From Flavipsychrobacter stenotrophus (GTDB lineage Bacteria > Bacteroidota > Bacteroidia > Chitinophagales > Chitinophagaceae), in contig NZ_PPSL01000002.1 of NCBI RefSeq assembly GCF_002954265.1, forward strand, positions 496,001-560,000: a DNA stretch of 64,000 bases, written 5' to 3'. Below the pieces are notes generated by a model. That model had not been told where the DNA came from and ran no database searches. It saw only the letters and a list, made by a program, of their open reading frames with translations. A program made the translations under genes and the position numbers. Positions 56,198 through 64,000 of the stretch are shown in pieces; positions within the stretch are counted from its first letter, which is position 1; each line of letters opens with the position of its first letter.

Positions 56198-57007
56198 ATG
56201 TTCTCAAGAATGTCAAAGGGCTGGAATATAGCTATGAATGCACTCAGAGTGCTGAATGCCAATAAGCAATTAATGATTTTCCCAATATTATCGGGCATTA
56301 CCCTACTGGCAGTTGTAGGTTCATTCTTTGCGGGAGTATTCTTTACAAGCGGGTTCGACAGTATAGCAACAGACAACAAAATGTACCCGATCTTATTCCT
56401 GTTCTACCTTGTAGCCTACTTCATCATCGTATTTTTTAATATGGCATTGATACATTGTACTACACTGTACTTTAAAGGCGAGGAGCTTTCTGTATACAAA
56501 GGCCTTTCTTTCAGCATAAGCAGGGTGGGATTGATATTCATGTGGGCTGTTTTCTCCGCTACAATAGGCACATTATTAAAAGCCATCCAAGATAACCTGG
56601 GAACGATTGGGAAAATAATTGTAGGCTTACTAGGCTTTGTGTGGAGCGCAGCAACATTTTTTGTTATACCCGTTATCGCCTATGAAAAACTCACCCCGAT
56701 AGAAGCTACCAAGAGGTCAATAGAGCTTATGAAAGAAAAATGGGGGGAAGCCGTTGTAGCAAATTTCAGCTTCAGTGGATTGGTCTTATTGTCATTCATG
56801 GCAATAGGTATCTCGGCAATTGCTGTCTCTGAGCTAATTAACGAAGGGCTAGGTATTGGCATATTTGTATGCGGCATGGGCCTTATTGCTATTATGACCA
56901 GCGCCATAAGAAGTATCATAGTGAGTGCAGCCTATCATGATGTAGATGGAGATATGGATATACACTTCAACAAGGCATCGTTAGAAGACCTTTTCGCTCA
57001 GAAGTAA
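56198..57007 (+). CDS. DUF6159-like integral membrane protein
   Basis: 269 residues with about six membrane segments (LMIFPILSGITLLAVVGSFF; YPILFLFYLVAYFIIVFF; LIFMWAVFSATIG; IIVGLLGFVWSAATFFVIP; FSGLVLLSFMAIGISAIAV; GIGIFVCGMGLIAIM). The opening SKGWNIAMNALRVLNANKQL and the YEKLTPIEATKRSIELMKEKWGE segment fit the DUF6159 family. Function unknown. It precedes the CDF transporter on the same strand by 47 bp. Confidence 0.82.
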   Translation: MFSRMSKGWNIAMNALRVLNANKQLMIFPILSGITLLAVVGSFFAGVFFTSGFDSIATDNKMYPILFLFYLVAYFIIVFFNMALIHCTTLYFKGEELSVYKGLSFSISRVGLIFMWAVFSATIGTLLKAIQDNLGTIGKIIVGLLGFVWSAATFFVIPVIAYEKLTPIEATKRSIELMKEKWGEAVVANFSFSGLVLLSFMAIGISAIAVSELINEGLGIGIFVCGMGLIAIMTSAIRSIIVSAAYHDVDGDMDIHFNKASLEDLFAQK

Positions 57008-57054
57008 GTCAGTCTTTATTTCTACGTAACTTGCATATACAATGAGAAGAGTAG

Positions 57055-57993
57055 ATGCATCACCACAACCACGATCATAGTCACGAGGGGCATCACCACC
57101 ACAAGGTAAGCGCTGCCGATTCGGCCAGTACTGCCTTTATTGTGGGCATTGTGCTTAACAGTGCTTATGTGATCGTAGAGGCGGCGATGGGGTTTGCCAA
57201 TCATTCTATGGCATTGCTGTCTGATGCCGGTCATAATCTCGGTGATGTAGCCAGCCTTATTCTATCGTTACTGGCTTTCAGACTGGCAAAGATGAAGCCG
57301 TCAGACTCATTTACTTATGGCTATAAGAAAAGCACTATACTGGCAGCACTAACCAATGCGGTGATCCTGCTGGTATCTGTTGGGCTACTCAGTTATGAAT
57401 CTGTAAGGCAACTAATGCGCCCCCACCCTGTAGAAGGTGGCACTATGGCCATTGTAGCGGGAATCGGCATTGTGGTCAATTTCGGATCGGCATTTCTATT
57501 CTTCAAGCATAAAGACAAAGAGATGAACACCCGTGGCGCTTACCTACACCTGATGGCAGATGCGCTGGTTTCGCTTGGTGTGGTTGTAGCCGGTATCATT
57601 ATGCAATACACCCATTGGTATTGGCTCGATGGTGCCACAAGCCTGGGTATATTATTGGTCATACTTATCAGCACCTGGTCGTTACTTATGGGTAGCCTGC
57701 GACTTACACTCGATGCAGTTCCTGCCGATATTAAAAAACAGGAAATAGAACAAGCTATAGTGCAGATGAGTGGCGTGCAGAGCATACACCATATGCACAT
57801 ATGGGCAATGAGTACTACTGAGAACGCGCTTACAGCGCACCTTATCCCCGATGAGACATTGTCATTCGATGAGAAAATACAGCTTGTTCACCGGATCAAA
57901 CATGAACTGCAGCATTTCAACATTCAACACGCCACAATAGAAATGGAATCGAGCAAAACCCATTGCGAGGAAGAAGCATGTAGTCATAAGTAA
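57055..57993 (+). CDS. Cation diffusion facilitator metal exporter
   Basis: 312 residues, a CzcD/ZnT-like antiporter moving Zn2+ or similar metals out of the cytoplasm. The N-terminus is a histidine-rich metal-binding run (2-16). Six membrane segments follow, with the metal site HSMALLSDAGHNLGD in segment 2 and HLMADALVSLGVV in segment 5 (the HxxxD pair). The C-terminal cytoplasmic domain contains VQSIHHMHIWAMSTTENALT. The tail ends in a Cys/His-rich CEEEACSHK. Confidence 0.94.
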   Translation: MHHHNHDHSHEGHHHHKVSAADSASTAFIVGIVLNSAYVIVEAAMGFANHSMALLSDAGHNLGDVASLILSLLAFRLAKMKPSDSFTYGYKKSTILAALTNAVILLVSVGLLSYESVRQLMRPHPVEGGTMAIVAGIGIVVNFGSAFLFFKHKDKEMNTRGAYLHLMADALVSLGVVVAGIIMQYTHWYWLDGATSLGILLVILISTWSLLMGSLRLTLDAVPADIKKQEIEQAIVQMSGVQSIHHMHIWAMSTTENALTAHLIPDETLSFDEKIQLVHRIKHELQHFNIQHATIEMESSKTHCEEEACSHK

Positions 57994-58069
57994 AAGCAAA
58001 AAGTGATACTCAATCATCCTTCCGAGCAGTCTGCCAGAACGCTATAATTAAGCACCACTTTTTACTTTT
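57988..58069. repeat. Paired AAAAGT-type repeats between convergent genes
   Basis: Left copy 57988-58005 (AAGTAAAAGCAAAAAGTG) and right copy 58056-58069 (CACTTTTTACTTTT) are reverse complements with one mismatch. They lie between convergent genes and may end transcription from both sides. Confidence 0.55.
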
Positions 58070-58081
58070 AAGTTTTTACTT

Positions 58082-59125
58082 TTATAAAGTCGCCATATCT
58101 ATTACAAACCTGTATTTCACATCACCCTTCAGCATACGTTCGTAAGCTTCATTGATGTAATCCATTCTTATTACTTCTACATCAGATACTATGTTGTGCT
58201 CTGCACAATAGTCCAGCATCTCCTGCGTTTCAGGCAAGCCGCCTATCAATGAGCCAGCAAGGCTTCTACGGCCGCCAATAAGGCTGAATGCCATTATCTG
58301 AGATGGTGTAGGAGGTGCACCCACACATATCATCACACCGTCCACATTCAGCATGCTTAAGTATGTGTTATAATCATGTTCAGCAGACACGCTATCAATG
58401 ATAAAATCAAAGTAGCTGGCCAAGCCTTTTAATTGTTCAGGGTCTTTTGTCAATGCAAACTTAGTTGCACCCAGCCTGTATGCATCCTGCTCTTTACCTG
58501 CAGATGTGCTCAGCAACGTTACCTCTGCACCAAATGATGCGGCCAGCTTCACCGCCATGTGACCAAGACCACCAAGGCCTACCACACCTACTTTATGGCC
58601 CTTACCAACCTTCCAGTGGCGGAGCGGCGAGTAGGTGGTAATACCTGCACACAACAATGGCGCTACTGCTTCAAGAGGCAACTTATCAGATATACGCAAT
58701 GTGAAACTCTCATCAACTACTACACGGTTAGAATAGCCACCATAGGTCATTCCACCTGTGTGCTTATCCTTACTGTTGTAAGTACCTGTAGAGCCATTCT
58801 TACAAAATTGTTCCAATCCTTTTTTGCAATTCACACATTCTCTGCATGAGTCTACCAGGCAACCAACACCTGCAAGATCTCCTTCCTTAAATTTGGTTAC
58901 TGCACTACCCACTGCTGTTACCTTACCTACTATTTCATGGCCCGGCACAACAGGATAAGTGGTGTGCTGCCATTCATTGCGGGCCACATGCAGGTCTGAG
59001 TGACATACGCCGCAGTAAAGTATCTCTATCTGCACATCATTGGGCGTTAATTCTCTCCTTTCAAAACTGAAAGGTGCAATATCTGTTGTAGGTGCCTGTG
59101 CGGCATATCCTTTTGCTGCTATCAT
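58082..59125 (-). CDS. Zinc-dependent alcohol dehydrogenase (YahK/CAD type)
   Basis: 347 residues, medium-chain dehydrogenase. Reduces aldehydes with NADPH. The catalytic zinc site starts CGVCHSDLH and continues with PGHEIVGKV. The structural zinc loop is CRECVNCKKGLEQFC. The cofactor loop GLGGLGHMAVKLAASFGAEV is followed by an STSAG segment, which fits NADPH use. The family commonly handles aromatic and aliphatic aldehydes; the substrate here is unknown. It is alone and convergent with the CDF gene. Confidence 0.93.
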   Translation of the reverse strand: MIAAKGYAAQAPTTDIAPFSFERRELTPNDVQIEILYCGVCHSDLHVARNEWQHTTYPVVPGHEIVGKVTAVGSAVTKFKEGDLAGVGCLVDSCRECVNCKKGLEQFCKNGSTGTYNSKDKHTGGMTYGGYSNRVVVDESFTLRISDKLPLEAVAPLLCAGITTYSPLRHWKVGKGHKVGVVGLGGLGHMAVKLAASFGAEVTLLSTSAGKEQDAYRLGATKFALTKDPEQLKGLASYFDFIIDSVSAEHDYNTYLSMLNVDGVMICVGAPPTPSQIMAFSLIGGRRSLAGSLIGGLPETQEMLDYCAEHNIVSDVEVIRMDYINEAYERMLKGDVKYRFVIDMATL

Positions 59126-59282
59126 TTTTTTTGGTTTTTATTAGATTTCCGATACCGCTTATGGCTATTCAGAATGCTAAAATTAAAGGCTTGCGCTCAT
59201 TTACGCTATTGATTTTGTCATGGTAATACTTTGATAATGCCGTAATTTTAGGTAATATTGATAATTAGCAAGTGTTTACCTG

Positions 59283-60164
59283 ATGAAAACCAATACAAAT
59301 TCAGAGCGCCCCCCATATTTGTTCTCCAATGGCATGCCCATTCCGTTTACGCCTCAATACTTTGAGCAGGCGGAGGCGGGTGATGCATCGGACGTGGCAG
59401 ATATGACCCGCAGGCTGAATAACGATGGTTACTTATATCTTCCGGGCTTTTTAGACCCGGCAGATGTACTGGATGTAAGAGAAGAATATTTTAAACTATT
59501 CGACCCGATCATTCTAAAAAAAGGCACATCTCCGCGCCAGGGCTTGTTTTCAGGATCCTTCCAGTTTTCTCCTTACAGGCATGGTTTAGCGGGACATCCC
59601 GCATCATTGTTTGTTACTTCTGATGCTTTTGAACAATTTACCCGAAGCAAAAAATTATTGGATCTGGCTACTTCTTTAATGAATGAAGAGGTAACATTGT
59701 TGCAAAGAAGACCTATTCGCCACTTTTATAATAATACAGGGGTAGCATCTTGCGCGCATGCCGATTTTACCTACCTGAACAAAGGCACAAAGAAGATAGT
59801 ATCCATATGGATACCGCTGGGTGATGTACCGCTAGAAGGTGGCGGCATAGTGTATCTTAAAGATTCTAATGATGTGGACCAGGATGAACTGCGCCATCAG
59901 CTGAACAGGTTTAAAAAACCAGAGAAGGATGAACGCCCGATAACAGCTGACCTTAAAGCTATTGCAGATACAACAGGTAAACCCTGGCTATATGCCGACT
60001 TTAAAGCAGGCGACATTGTGCTGCATACTCCGTTCATTGTTCATGCTACGCTTGACTGTAATGACGAACGTATGAGACTATCTACGGACATCCGCTTTGC
60101 CAGCTGCAATGAAACCCACGATCCGCGCTGGGGTGGCAACTGGAGAGGAGATGATGGTTATTGA
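59283..60164 (+). CDS. Phytanoyl-CoA dioxygenase (PhyH) family protein
   Basis: 293 residues, Fe(II)/2-oxoglutarate oxygenase. The metal motif HxD is at His159-Asp161 (CAHADFTYLN), the distal His at His254 (HTPFIVHATLDCN), and the 2-oxoglutarate arginine is probably Arg265 (RMRLSTDIRF). The substrate is unknown; members hydroxylate many small molecules. It diverges from the alcohol dehydrogenase, with 157 bp between them. Confidence 0.88.
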   Translation: MKTNTNSERPPYLFSNGMPIPFTPQYFEQAEAGDASDVADMTRRLNNDGYLYLPGFLDPADVLDVREEYFKLFDPIILKKGTSPRQGLFSGSFQFSPYRHGLAGHPASLFVTSDAFEQFTRSKKLLDLATSLMNEEVTLLQRRPIRHFYNNTGVASCAHADFTYLNKGTKKIVSIWIPLGDVPLEGGGIVYLKDSNDVDQDELRHQLNRFKKPEKDERPITADLKAIADTTGKPWLYADFKAGDIVLHTPFIVHATLDCNDERMRLSTDIRFASCNETHDPRWGGNWRGDDGY

Positions 60165-60257
60165 TTTTTCCCACCCAAATCATCAGAATATTTATTCCTG
60201 TAGAAAACTGCACCGCTCACCTTGCTACCTATTACTGTAGCATAAACTTATGCGTAT

Positions 60258-60725
60258 ATGCCCAACGAATTGAACAACTACCGACTCTACTATCTTATCT
60301 GGATGGGTAACCCCACCAGCCTTATCGTCAAATGCAAACCATACCAAGGCTTTACCCCTTCCGACAGGACGCGGACAATGGAAGTGCTGCGTAAGTACAT
60401 AGACGTCGATACGTGGTTCCTCGATTTCTCTGAAACATACAGGGCATGGATGGACGAAGATGATACTGAAATTTACAACATAAATGCGCCAATAAATACC
60501 TCAATGATGGCAGCCATAGCACAAGCTAATACTGAGCTGGCGGCAGAGGGGCTTATGCTCTTTTATTGGTTCAATAAAGACGTAACGGAGTTAGATGAAG
60601 AATGGGAATGGAAGACAGACCCTATCGACAACAACCCGCTCACCGACCTCGGCCCTGAATATTACGACAAAAGTCGGCTTGTATGCGAAAAACACTTTCT
60701 TGTATTCCCGCATAATGATGCATAG
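60258..60725 (+). CDS. Hypothetical protein
   Basis: 155 residues, not recognised. Soluble, acidic, rich in aromatic residues (MEVLRKYIDVDTWFLDFSET, LFYWFNKDVTELDEEWEWKT). There is no signal peptide or membrane segment. Its stop directly abuts the stop of the convergent VOC gene. Composition resembles that of its neighbours. Confidence 0.65.
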   Translation: MPNELNNYRLYYLIWMGNPTSLIVKCKPYQGFTPSDRTRTMEVLRKYIDVDTWFLDFSETYRAWMDEDDTEIYNINAPINTSMMAAIAQANTELAAEGLMLFYWFNKDVTELDEEWEWKTDPIDNNPLTDLGPEYYDKSRLVCEKHFLVFPHNDA

Positions 60726-61100
60726 TTACTGTATTGACGTTATCCACCAAGTATTGCCAAACGGATCAGTAACACCACAGGCGCGGCCATAGTTCTGGTC
60801 TGTAGGCGGCATTACGCTGGTAGCGCCTGCTTCTAGTGCCTTTGCATAAGTGGCGTCTGCATCAGGCACATAGATAAACATATTGGCTGTTTGTGGCTGC
60901 CATTGCTCTGTGGCATCGCAAAACATTATAGTAGCACCATTCACCTGCAGCTCAGAGTGCATGACTGCTTCACTATCCTCCCTTTGTTTAGAGAATGTCT
61001 TTTCCGCATCAAATACCTTGTTCATAAATGCTGCAAATGCCATCGCATCGGTCAGCATCAGGTAAGGCATTATTACGTTATGGCCTATTGGTATGTTCAT
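60726..61100 (-). CDS. VOC family (glyoxalase/PhnB-like) protein
   Basis: 124 residues with the paired beta-alpha-beta-beta-beta modules of the VOC fold: VIMPYLMLTDAMAFAAFMNK at the front, MHSELQVNGATIMFCDA in the middle and NMFIYVPDADATYAKALEAG with GRACGVTDPFGNTWWI at the end. This is the PhnB/bleomycin-resistance-like type. The function of many such proteins is unknown. Confidence 0.9.
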   Translation of the reverse strand: MNIPIGHNVIMPYLMLTDAMAFAAFMNKVFDAEKTFSKQREDSEAVMHSELQVNGATIMFCDATEQWQPQTANMFIYVPDADATYAKALEAGATSVMPPTDQNYGRACGVTDPFGNTWWITSIQ

Positions 61101-61106
61101 TTTTAA

Positions 61107-61796
61107 TCACTTATCAGAATTCAATAATTCATTTACAGACTCGTACTTAGCAAGAATCTTAACTTTACCCTCGAATAGACATTCTTCCCTTTGAAAATTC
61201 TCAGTCGCTGCCCAATATTTTTGTGCGAGATTGTCAAATGTCATTGGTGCGATGAAATTAACACTATCAATTAATCCACCATCAGTATGAAATATAGTAC
61301 CTGTTAGCTCAACCTTATATACATCTCTCGCACTGCCACAAAAAGACTCATCCCATTCCGCTAGATCGTCTTTTGCACATACCCATAATGCCGACTTTCT
61401 AGAAGGGTATAGTGGATAATTTGTAATCCTCTCTTTTTCTAAAATAGTCTCTTTTAGTACTTGCGTATACTTATCGTTAAAAAAAATTGCCTTTTTACTT
61501 ACGCTTAGAAGACAATCACTGATATTGCTAAACAGATAATGGTCCTCAATATTAATTGGTGCCAAATCTCTACTGAAATTTCTCTCTAATTTTTCATCAT
61601 CAGACAATGCTTTAAGTATCGCTAGTTTTTCGTTACAGTCTTTTTGCAAACCATTTAAACAATCAATGAGAGATTTATAATAGTAATTCGTTGTACCGGG
61701 ACTAAATTCTAATTCATTGCCTACTCTCCAAAGGTGTGAATATAGATTGTTCCCTTTAGCAATATGATAATAAATTATATTTCGTATTTGTTCCAT
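61107..61796 (-). CDS. Hypothetical protein, possibly DUF2441-like
   Basis: 229 residues. The second half (YPLYPSRKSALWVCAKDDLAEW, VYKVELTGTIFHTDGG) resembles the DUF2441 family by memory of the pattern; this is tentative. There is no signal peptide. The sequence is noticeably more A/T-rich than the surrounding genes, which hints at outside origin. It lies 6 bp upstream of the VOC gene on the same strand, and the region 61797-61899 is also A/T-rich. Confidence 0.65.
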   Translation of the reverse strand: MEQIRNIIYYHIAKGNNLYSHLWRVGNELEFSPGTTNYYYKSLIDCLNGLQKDCNEKLAILKALSDDEKLERNFSRDLAPINIEDHYLFSNISDCLLSVSKKAIFFNDKYTQVLKETILEKERITNYPLYPSRKSALWVCAKDDLAEWDESFCGSARDVYKVELTGTIFHTDGGLIDSVNFIAPMTFDNLAQKYWAATENFQREECLFEGKVKILAKYESVNELLNSDK

Positions 61797-61887
61797 TTCT
61801 TCAAATTTATATAATTCTTACTTCTTGCCATTAAGTTAATATTGTATAATTCACTATCCCTATTAACCCTAATTACTATAACCCTCC

Positions 61888-61895
61888 TACATTTG
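61888..61895 (+). promoter_or_regulatory. Promoter -7 element next to the DAHP synthase start
   Basis: TACATTTG (61888-61895), matching TAnnTTTG, only 4 bp before the ATG at 61900. Transcription would start at or near the ATG, giving a leaderless or near-leaderless message. Confidence 0.5.
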
Positions 61896-61899
61896 CATT

Positions 61900-62976
61900 A
61901 TGTCTTTTTTTAAAACAGGAAAGCCCTTTATTATAGCAGGCCCGTGTAGTGCAGAAACCCGTGAACAGGTATTGGCAACTGCAGCTGCGCTTGTACCGAT
62001 CAACATTGATATGTTCAGGGCTGGTGTGTGGAAACCCCGCACCAAACCGGGGTCTTTTGAGGGCAATGGCGAGCAGGCATTGCAGTGGCTGCAGGAGGCA
62101 AAAAAACTGTATAATTTAAAATATACTATAGAGGTTGCAGAGCCCGAGCATATAGAGCTGGCATTGAAATATGAGGCTGACGCGATATGGGTGGGTGCCC
62201 GCACTACTGTCAATCCATTTCATGTGCAGCACCTTGCCGATGCGTTGAAAGGAACCGGAGTACCCGTAATGGTGAAGAATCCTGTGAACCCTGATATTGA
62301 ATTGTGGGAAGGTGCAATTGAGCGTTTTCTTGCAGCAGGATTGACCGACGTTGCGGCCATACACCGGGGCTTCTCCGGCTACAGCTCTGCTGTTGGCTAC
62401 CGCAATCAACCCAACTGGCCTATACCCATTGAATTGAAAAGACGCAGGCCGGAGTTATCTATCATCTGCGACCCAAGCCACATAAGCGGCAAGCGCAACC
62501 GTATAGCCGAGGTATCGCAGAAAGCGCTCGACATGCACTTCGATGGATTAATGATCGAAACCCATCCTACTCCCGATGAAGCCTGGACAGACGCCCGCCA
62601 GCAGATAACACCGTCGCAGTTAAAAGACATTCTGGAAAAACTGGTCGTTCGTGCTGAGTTTACCAACGATATGGGGACACAAGTGCAATTGGAGCATCTG
62701 CGCCAGTTGATGGATGCTGTAGACGCCGAGATCATAGACCTGATCACCCGCCGTATGGAACTGAGCGAAAAGGTGGGAGAGGTAAAAAAGCAAGCCAACA
62801 TGACCGCCTACCAGCCATCACGCTGGCGCGAAATAGTAGACAGCACTACTGCACGTTGCAGTGTAAACGGCCTTGACAAGGATTTCATTGTTGATTTGTA
62901 CGAAAAGATACACCACGAGAGCATTCGCCGTCAATTATTTATACTGGGCAATACGCAGATAGAAATAAAAAAGTAA
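61900..62976 (+). CDS. Bifunctional 3-deoxy-7-phosphoheptulonate synthase / chorismate mutase
   Basis: 358 residues, first and later steps of aromatic amino-acid synthesis. The N-terminal DAHP synthase domain (about 1-250) carries IAGPCSAET, GVWKPRTKPGSFEGNG, VMVKNPVNP, IHRGFS and CDPSHISGKR. The C-terminal chorismate mutase domain (about 265-358) begins LEHLRQLMDAVDAEIIDLIT, with the MELSEKVGEVKK helix and a closing IHHESIRRQL helix. The fusion of these two enzymes is common in Bacteroidota. The start MSFFKTGKPFIIAGPCSAE is well supported. Confidence 0.95.
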   Translation: MSFFKTGKPFIIAGPCSAETREQVLATAAALVPINIDMFRAGVWKPRTKPGSFEGNGEQALQWLQEAKKLYNLKYTIEVAEPEHIELALKYEADAIWVGARTTVNPFHVQHLADALKGTGVPVMVKNPVNPDIELWEGAIERFLAAGLTDVAAIHRGFSGYSSAVGYRNQPNWPIPIELKRRRPELSIICDPSHISGKRNRIAEVSQKALDMHFDGLMIETHPTPDEAWTDARQQITPSQLKDILEKLVVRAEFTNDMGTQVQLEHLRQLMDAVDAEIIDLITRRMELSEKVGEVKKQANMTAYQPSRWREIVDSTTARCSVNGLDKDFIVDLYEKIHHESIRRQLFILGNTQIEIKK

Positions 62977-63010
62977 ATTTACCGCTCTTAAAAAGATAAA
63001 ATCACAACAA

Positions 63011-63805
63011 TTGGCGCTCAAACAGCATTTAGACGTACAGGTACGTTTTGATCAGCAGGTAGAAAACTCTCTTAACTATGTTCTTCCTTTCATTGAACAA
63101 ACGAAGGCAATAGGTAATGGAATAAATGTGCTGGAAATAGGCACCGGTGAGGGCGGCAATCTTGTGGCTTTTCTTGACAAAGGGGCTTACTGCGTGGGTG
63201 TAGACCTAAATGGTGAGCGTATAGAAGATGCAAAAGAATTCCTGACAGACAGAGTAGCGAGTGGCAAAGTGGAACTGATCTGTCAGAATATATATGAAGA
63301 CAGTTTCCTGTCGAAATTCAAAGGATTCTTTGATGTAATAATGCTCAAAGATGTAATTGAACACGTTCCTGAGCAGGAAAAATTTATACCCTACCTTAAA
63401 AACTTCTTAAAGCCCGGTGGGCAGATATTCTTTGGCTTTCCGCCGTGGTATATGCCATTTGGTGGCCACCAGCAGGTATGTACTAATAAGCTGGCCGCTA
63501 TGATGCCGTATTATCATATCCTGCCCACATTCCTATACAAAGGCTTGCTGAAACTTGCCGGCGAGCATCCGCTATCTATAAAGGAATTAATAGAAGTAAA
63601 AGAAACGCAGATCACCATTGAGCGTTTTGAACGTATAGTAAAGAAAAGCGGCCTGAAGATCCTCAGTCAGCGCGACTATTTTATTAATCCCATTTACAAG
63701 TATAAGTTCGGCCTGAAGCCGCGCGTACAGTGGAAACCCATAACATGGATCCCTTATTTTCGCGATTTTGTGACTACCTGTGTGTATTATACCGTTGGAG
63801 AATAA
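63011..63805 (+). CDS. Class I SAM-dependent methyltransferase
   Basis: 264 residues from a TTG start at 63011; no ATG gives a full domain, and the frame stays open upstream into the previous gene, so the start is uncertain. The SAM site is VLEIGTGEGGN, motif II holds VGVDLNGERIEDAKEFL, and motif IV is IMLKDVIEHVPEQEKFI. The C-terminal half has an amphipathic stretch (MPYYHILPTFLYKGLLKLAG). It lies 35 bp after the DAHP synthase stop. Substrate unknown. Confidence 0.85.
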   Translation: MALKQHLDVQVRFDQQVENSLNYVLPFIEQTKAIGNGINVLEIGTGEGGNLVAFLDKGAYCVGVDLNGERIEDAKEFLTDRVASGKVELICQNIYEDSFLSKFKGFFDVIMLKDVIEHVPEQEKFIPYLKNFLKPGGQIFFGFPPWYMPFGGHQQVCTNKLAAMMPYYHILPTFLYKGLLKLAGEHPLSIKELIEVKETQITIERFERIVKKSGLKILSQRDYFINPIYKYKFGLKPRVQWKPITWIPYFRDFVTTCVYYTVGE

Positions 63806-63819
63806 GCAAGAGTGTTTGC

Positions 63820-64000
63820 CTATTGTGCAATACGCATCTGCTTTATTTTACTGCTGTCTGCAGCACCCCATATTCCGTTTTTTATTCGATACGCTACCGA
63901 AGTCTTCAATACATCAGCCGGCTCACACCCATTTTGTGTTACGCGGCTGTTCTCTATTGTGTAGTTGACAACACAGGTGGTGTCATTCACTAATTTCCAG
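63820..64000 (-). CDS. C-terminal end of an unknown protein, cut by the window edge
   Basis: On the minus strand an open frame enters from the right edge and stops with TAG at 63820-63822. The visible 59 residues include KLVNDTTCVVNYTIENSR, NGCEPADVLKTSVAYRIKNG and IWGAADSSKIKQMRIAQ. The cysteines and the beta-like pattern suggest an exported protein, but that is a guess. It is convergent with the methyltransferase. Confidence 0.65.
   Translation of the reverse strand, partial: WKLVNDTTCVVNYTIENSRVTQNGCEPADVLKTSVAYRIKNGIWGAADSSKIKQMRIAQ

Overview
The window reads as a chromosomal segment of a Bacteroidota bacterium, most likely of the Chitinophagia/Chitinophagales. The evidence is a PorQ-type protein, a PorP/SprF-type protein next to a giant gliding-motility C-terminal-domain protein, several exported proteins with type IX secretion (T9SS) C-terminal sorting domains, a lipoprotein TamA homologue (TamL) with TamB, an acpP-fabF-rnc cluster, a bifunctional DAHP synthase/chorismate mutase, and DUF4836, DUF3127 and GSCFA proteins. 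Promoters resemble the Bacteroidota form TTG-N19-21-TAnnTTTG. The genus cannot be fixed from the sequence alone.

Layout. 1-5 kb: cytochrome c lipoprotein, signal peptidase I, Mn-type superoxide dismutase, a glycosyltransferase and an LpxH-like phosphohydrolase, all on the minus strand. 5.0-6.6 kb: a gene-free region with a nested repeat array (A, B and C units) and a 13-bp inverted repeat. 6.6-16 kb: membrane protein, ScpB, M14 carboxypeptidase, FabI, PorQ, HigBA toxin-antitoxin, VWA protein and a broken LamG/T9SS gene. 16-26 kb: MBL hydrolase, a 1122-residue MA-like/TolB-like/barrel protein, two beta-barrel proteins, cyclophilin, response regulator, GSCFA protein and small hypotheticals. 26-31.5 kb: tRNA-His, DUF3127, DUF4836, two paralogous lipoproteins and an Hsp15-like protein. 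31.6-43 kb: PorP/SprF plus a PKD giant, cytochrome/propeller lipoprotein, NAD kinase and a metzincin protease. 43-53 kb: rnc, fabF, acpP, then tamB-tamL. 53-64 kb: QueA, dNTPase, membrane protein, CDF transporter, alcohol dehydrogenase, PhyH-like oxygenase, small proteins, DAHP synthase/chorismate mutase, a methyltransferase and a gene cut by the right edge.

How the genes fit together. Much of the window serves the cell envelope: signal peptidase, fatty-acid synthesis (FabI, AcpP, FabF), lipid A-type hydrolase, TamB/TamL, T9SS parts (PorQ, PorP/SprF) and their cargo (two proteases, the PKD giant and the broken LamG protein). The rest is housekeeping. I found no clear phage, integrase, transposase, CRISPR array or biosynthetic cluster. 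The least explained parts are the 5.0-6.1 kb repeat array, the disrupted LamG gene, and dispersed repeat families shared between distant intergenic regions.
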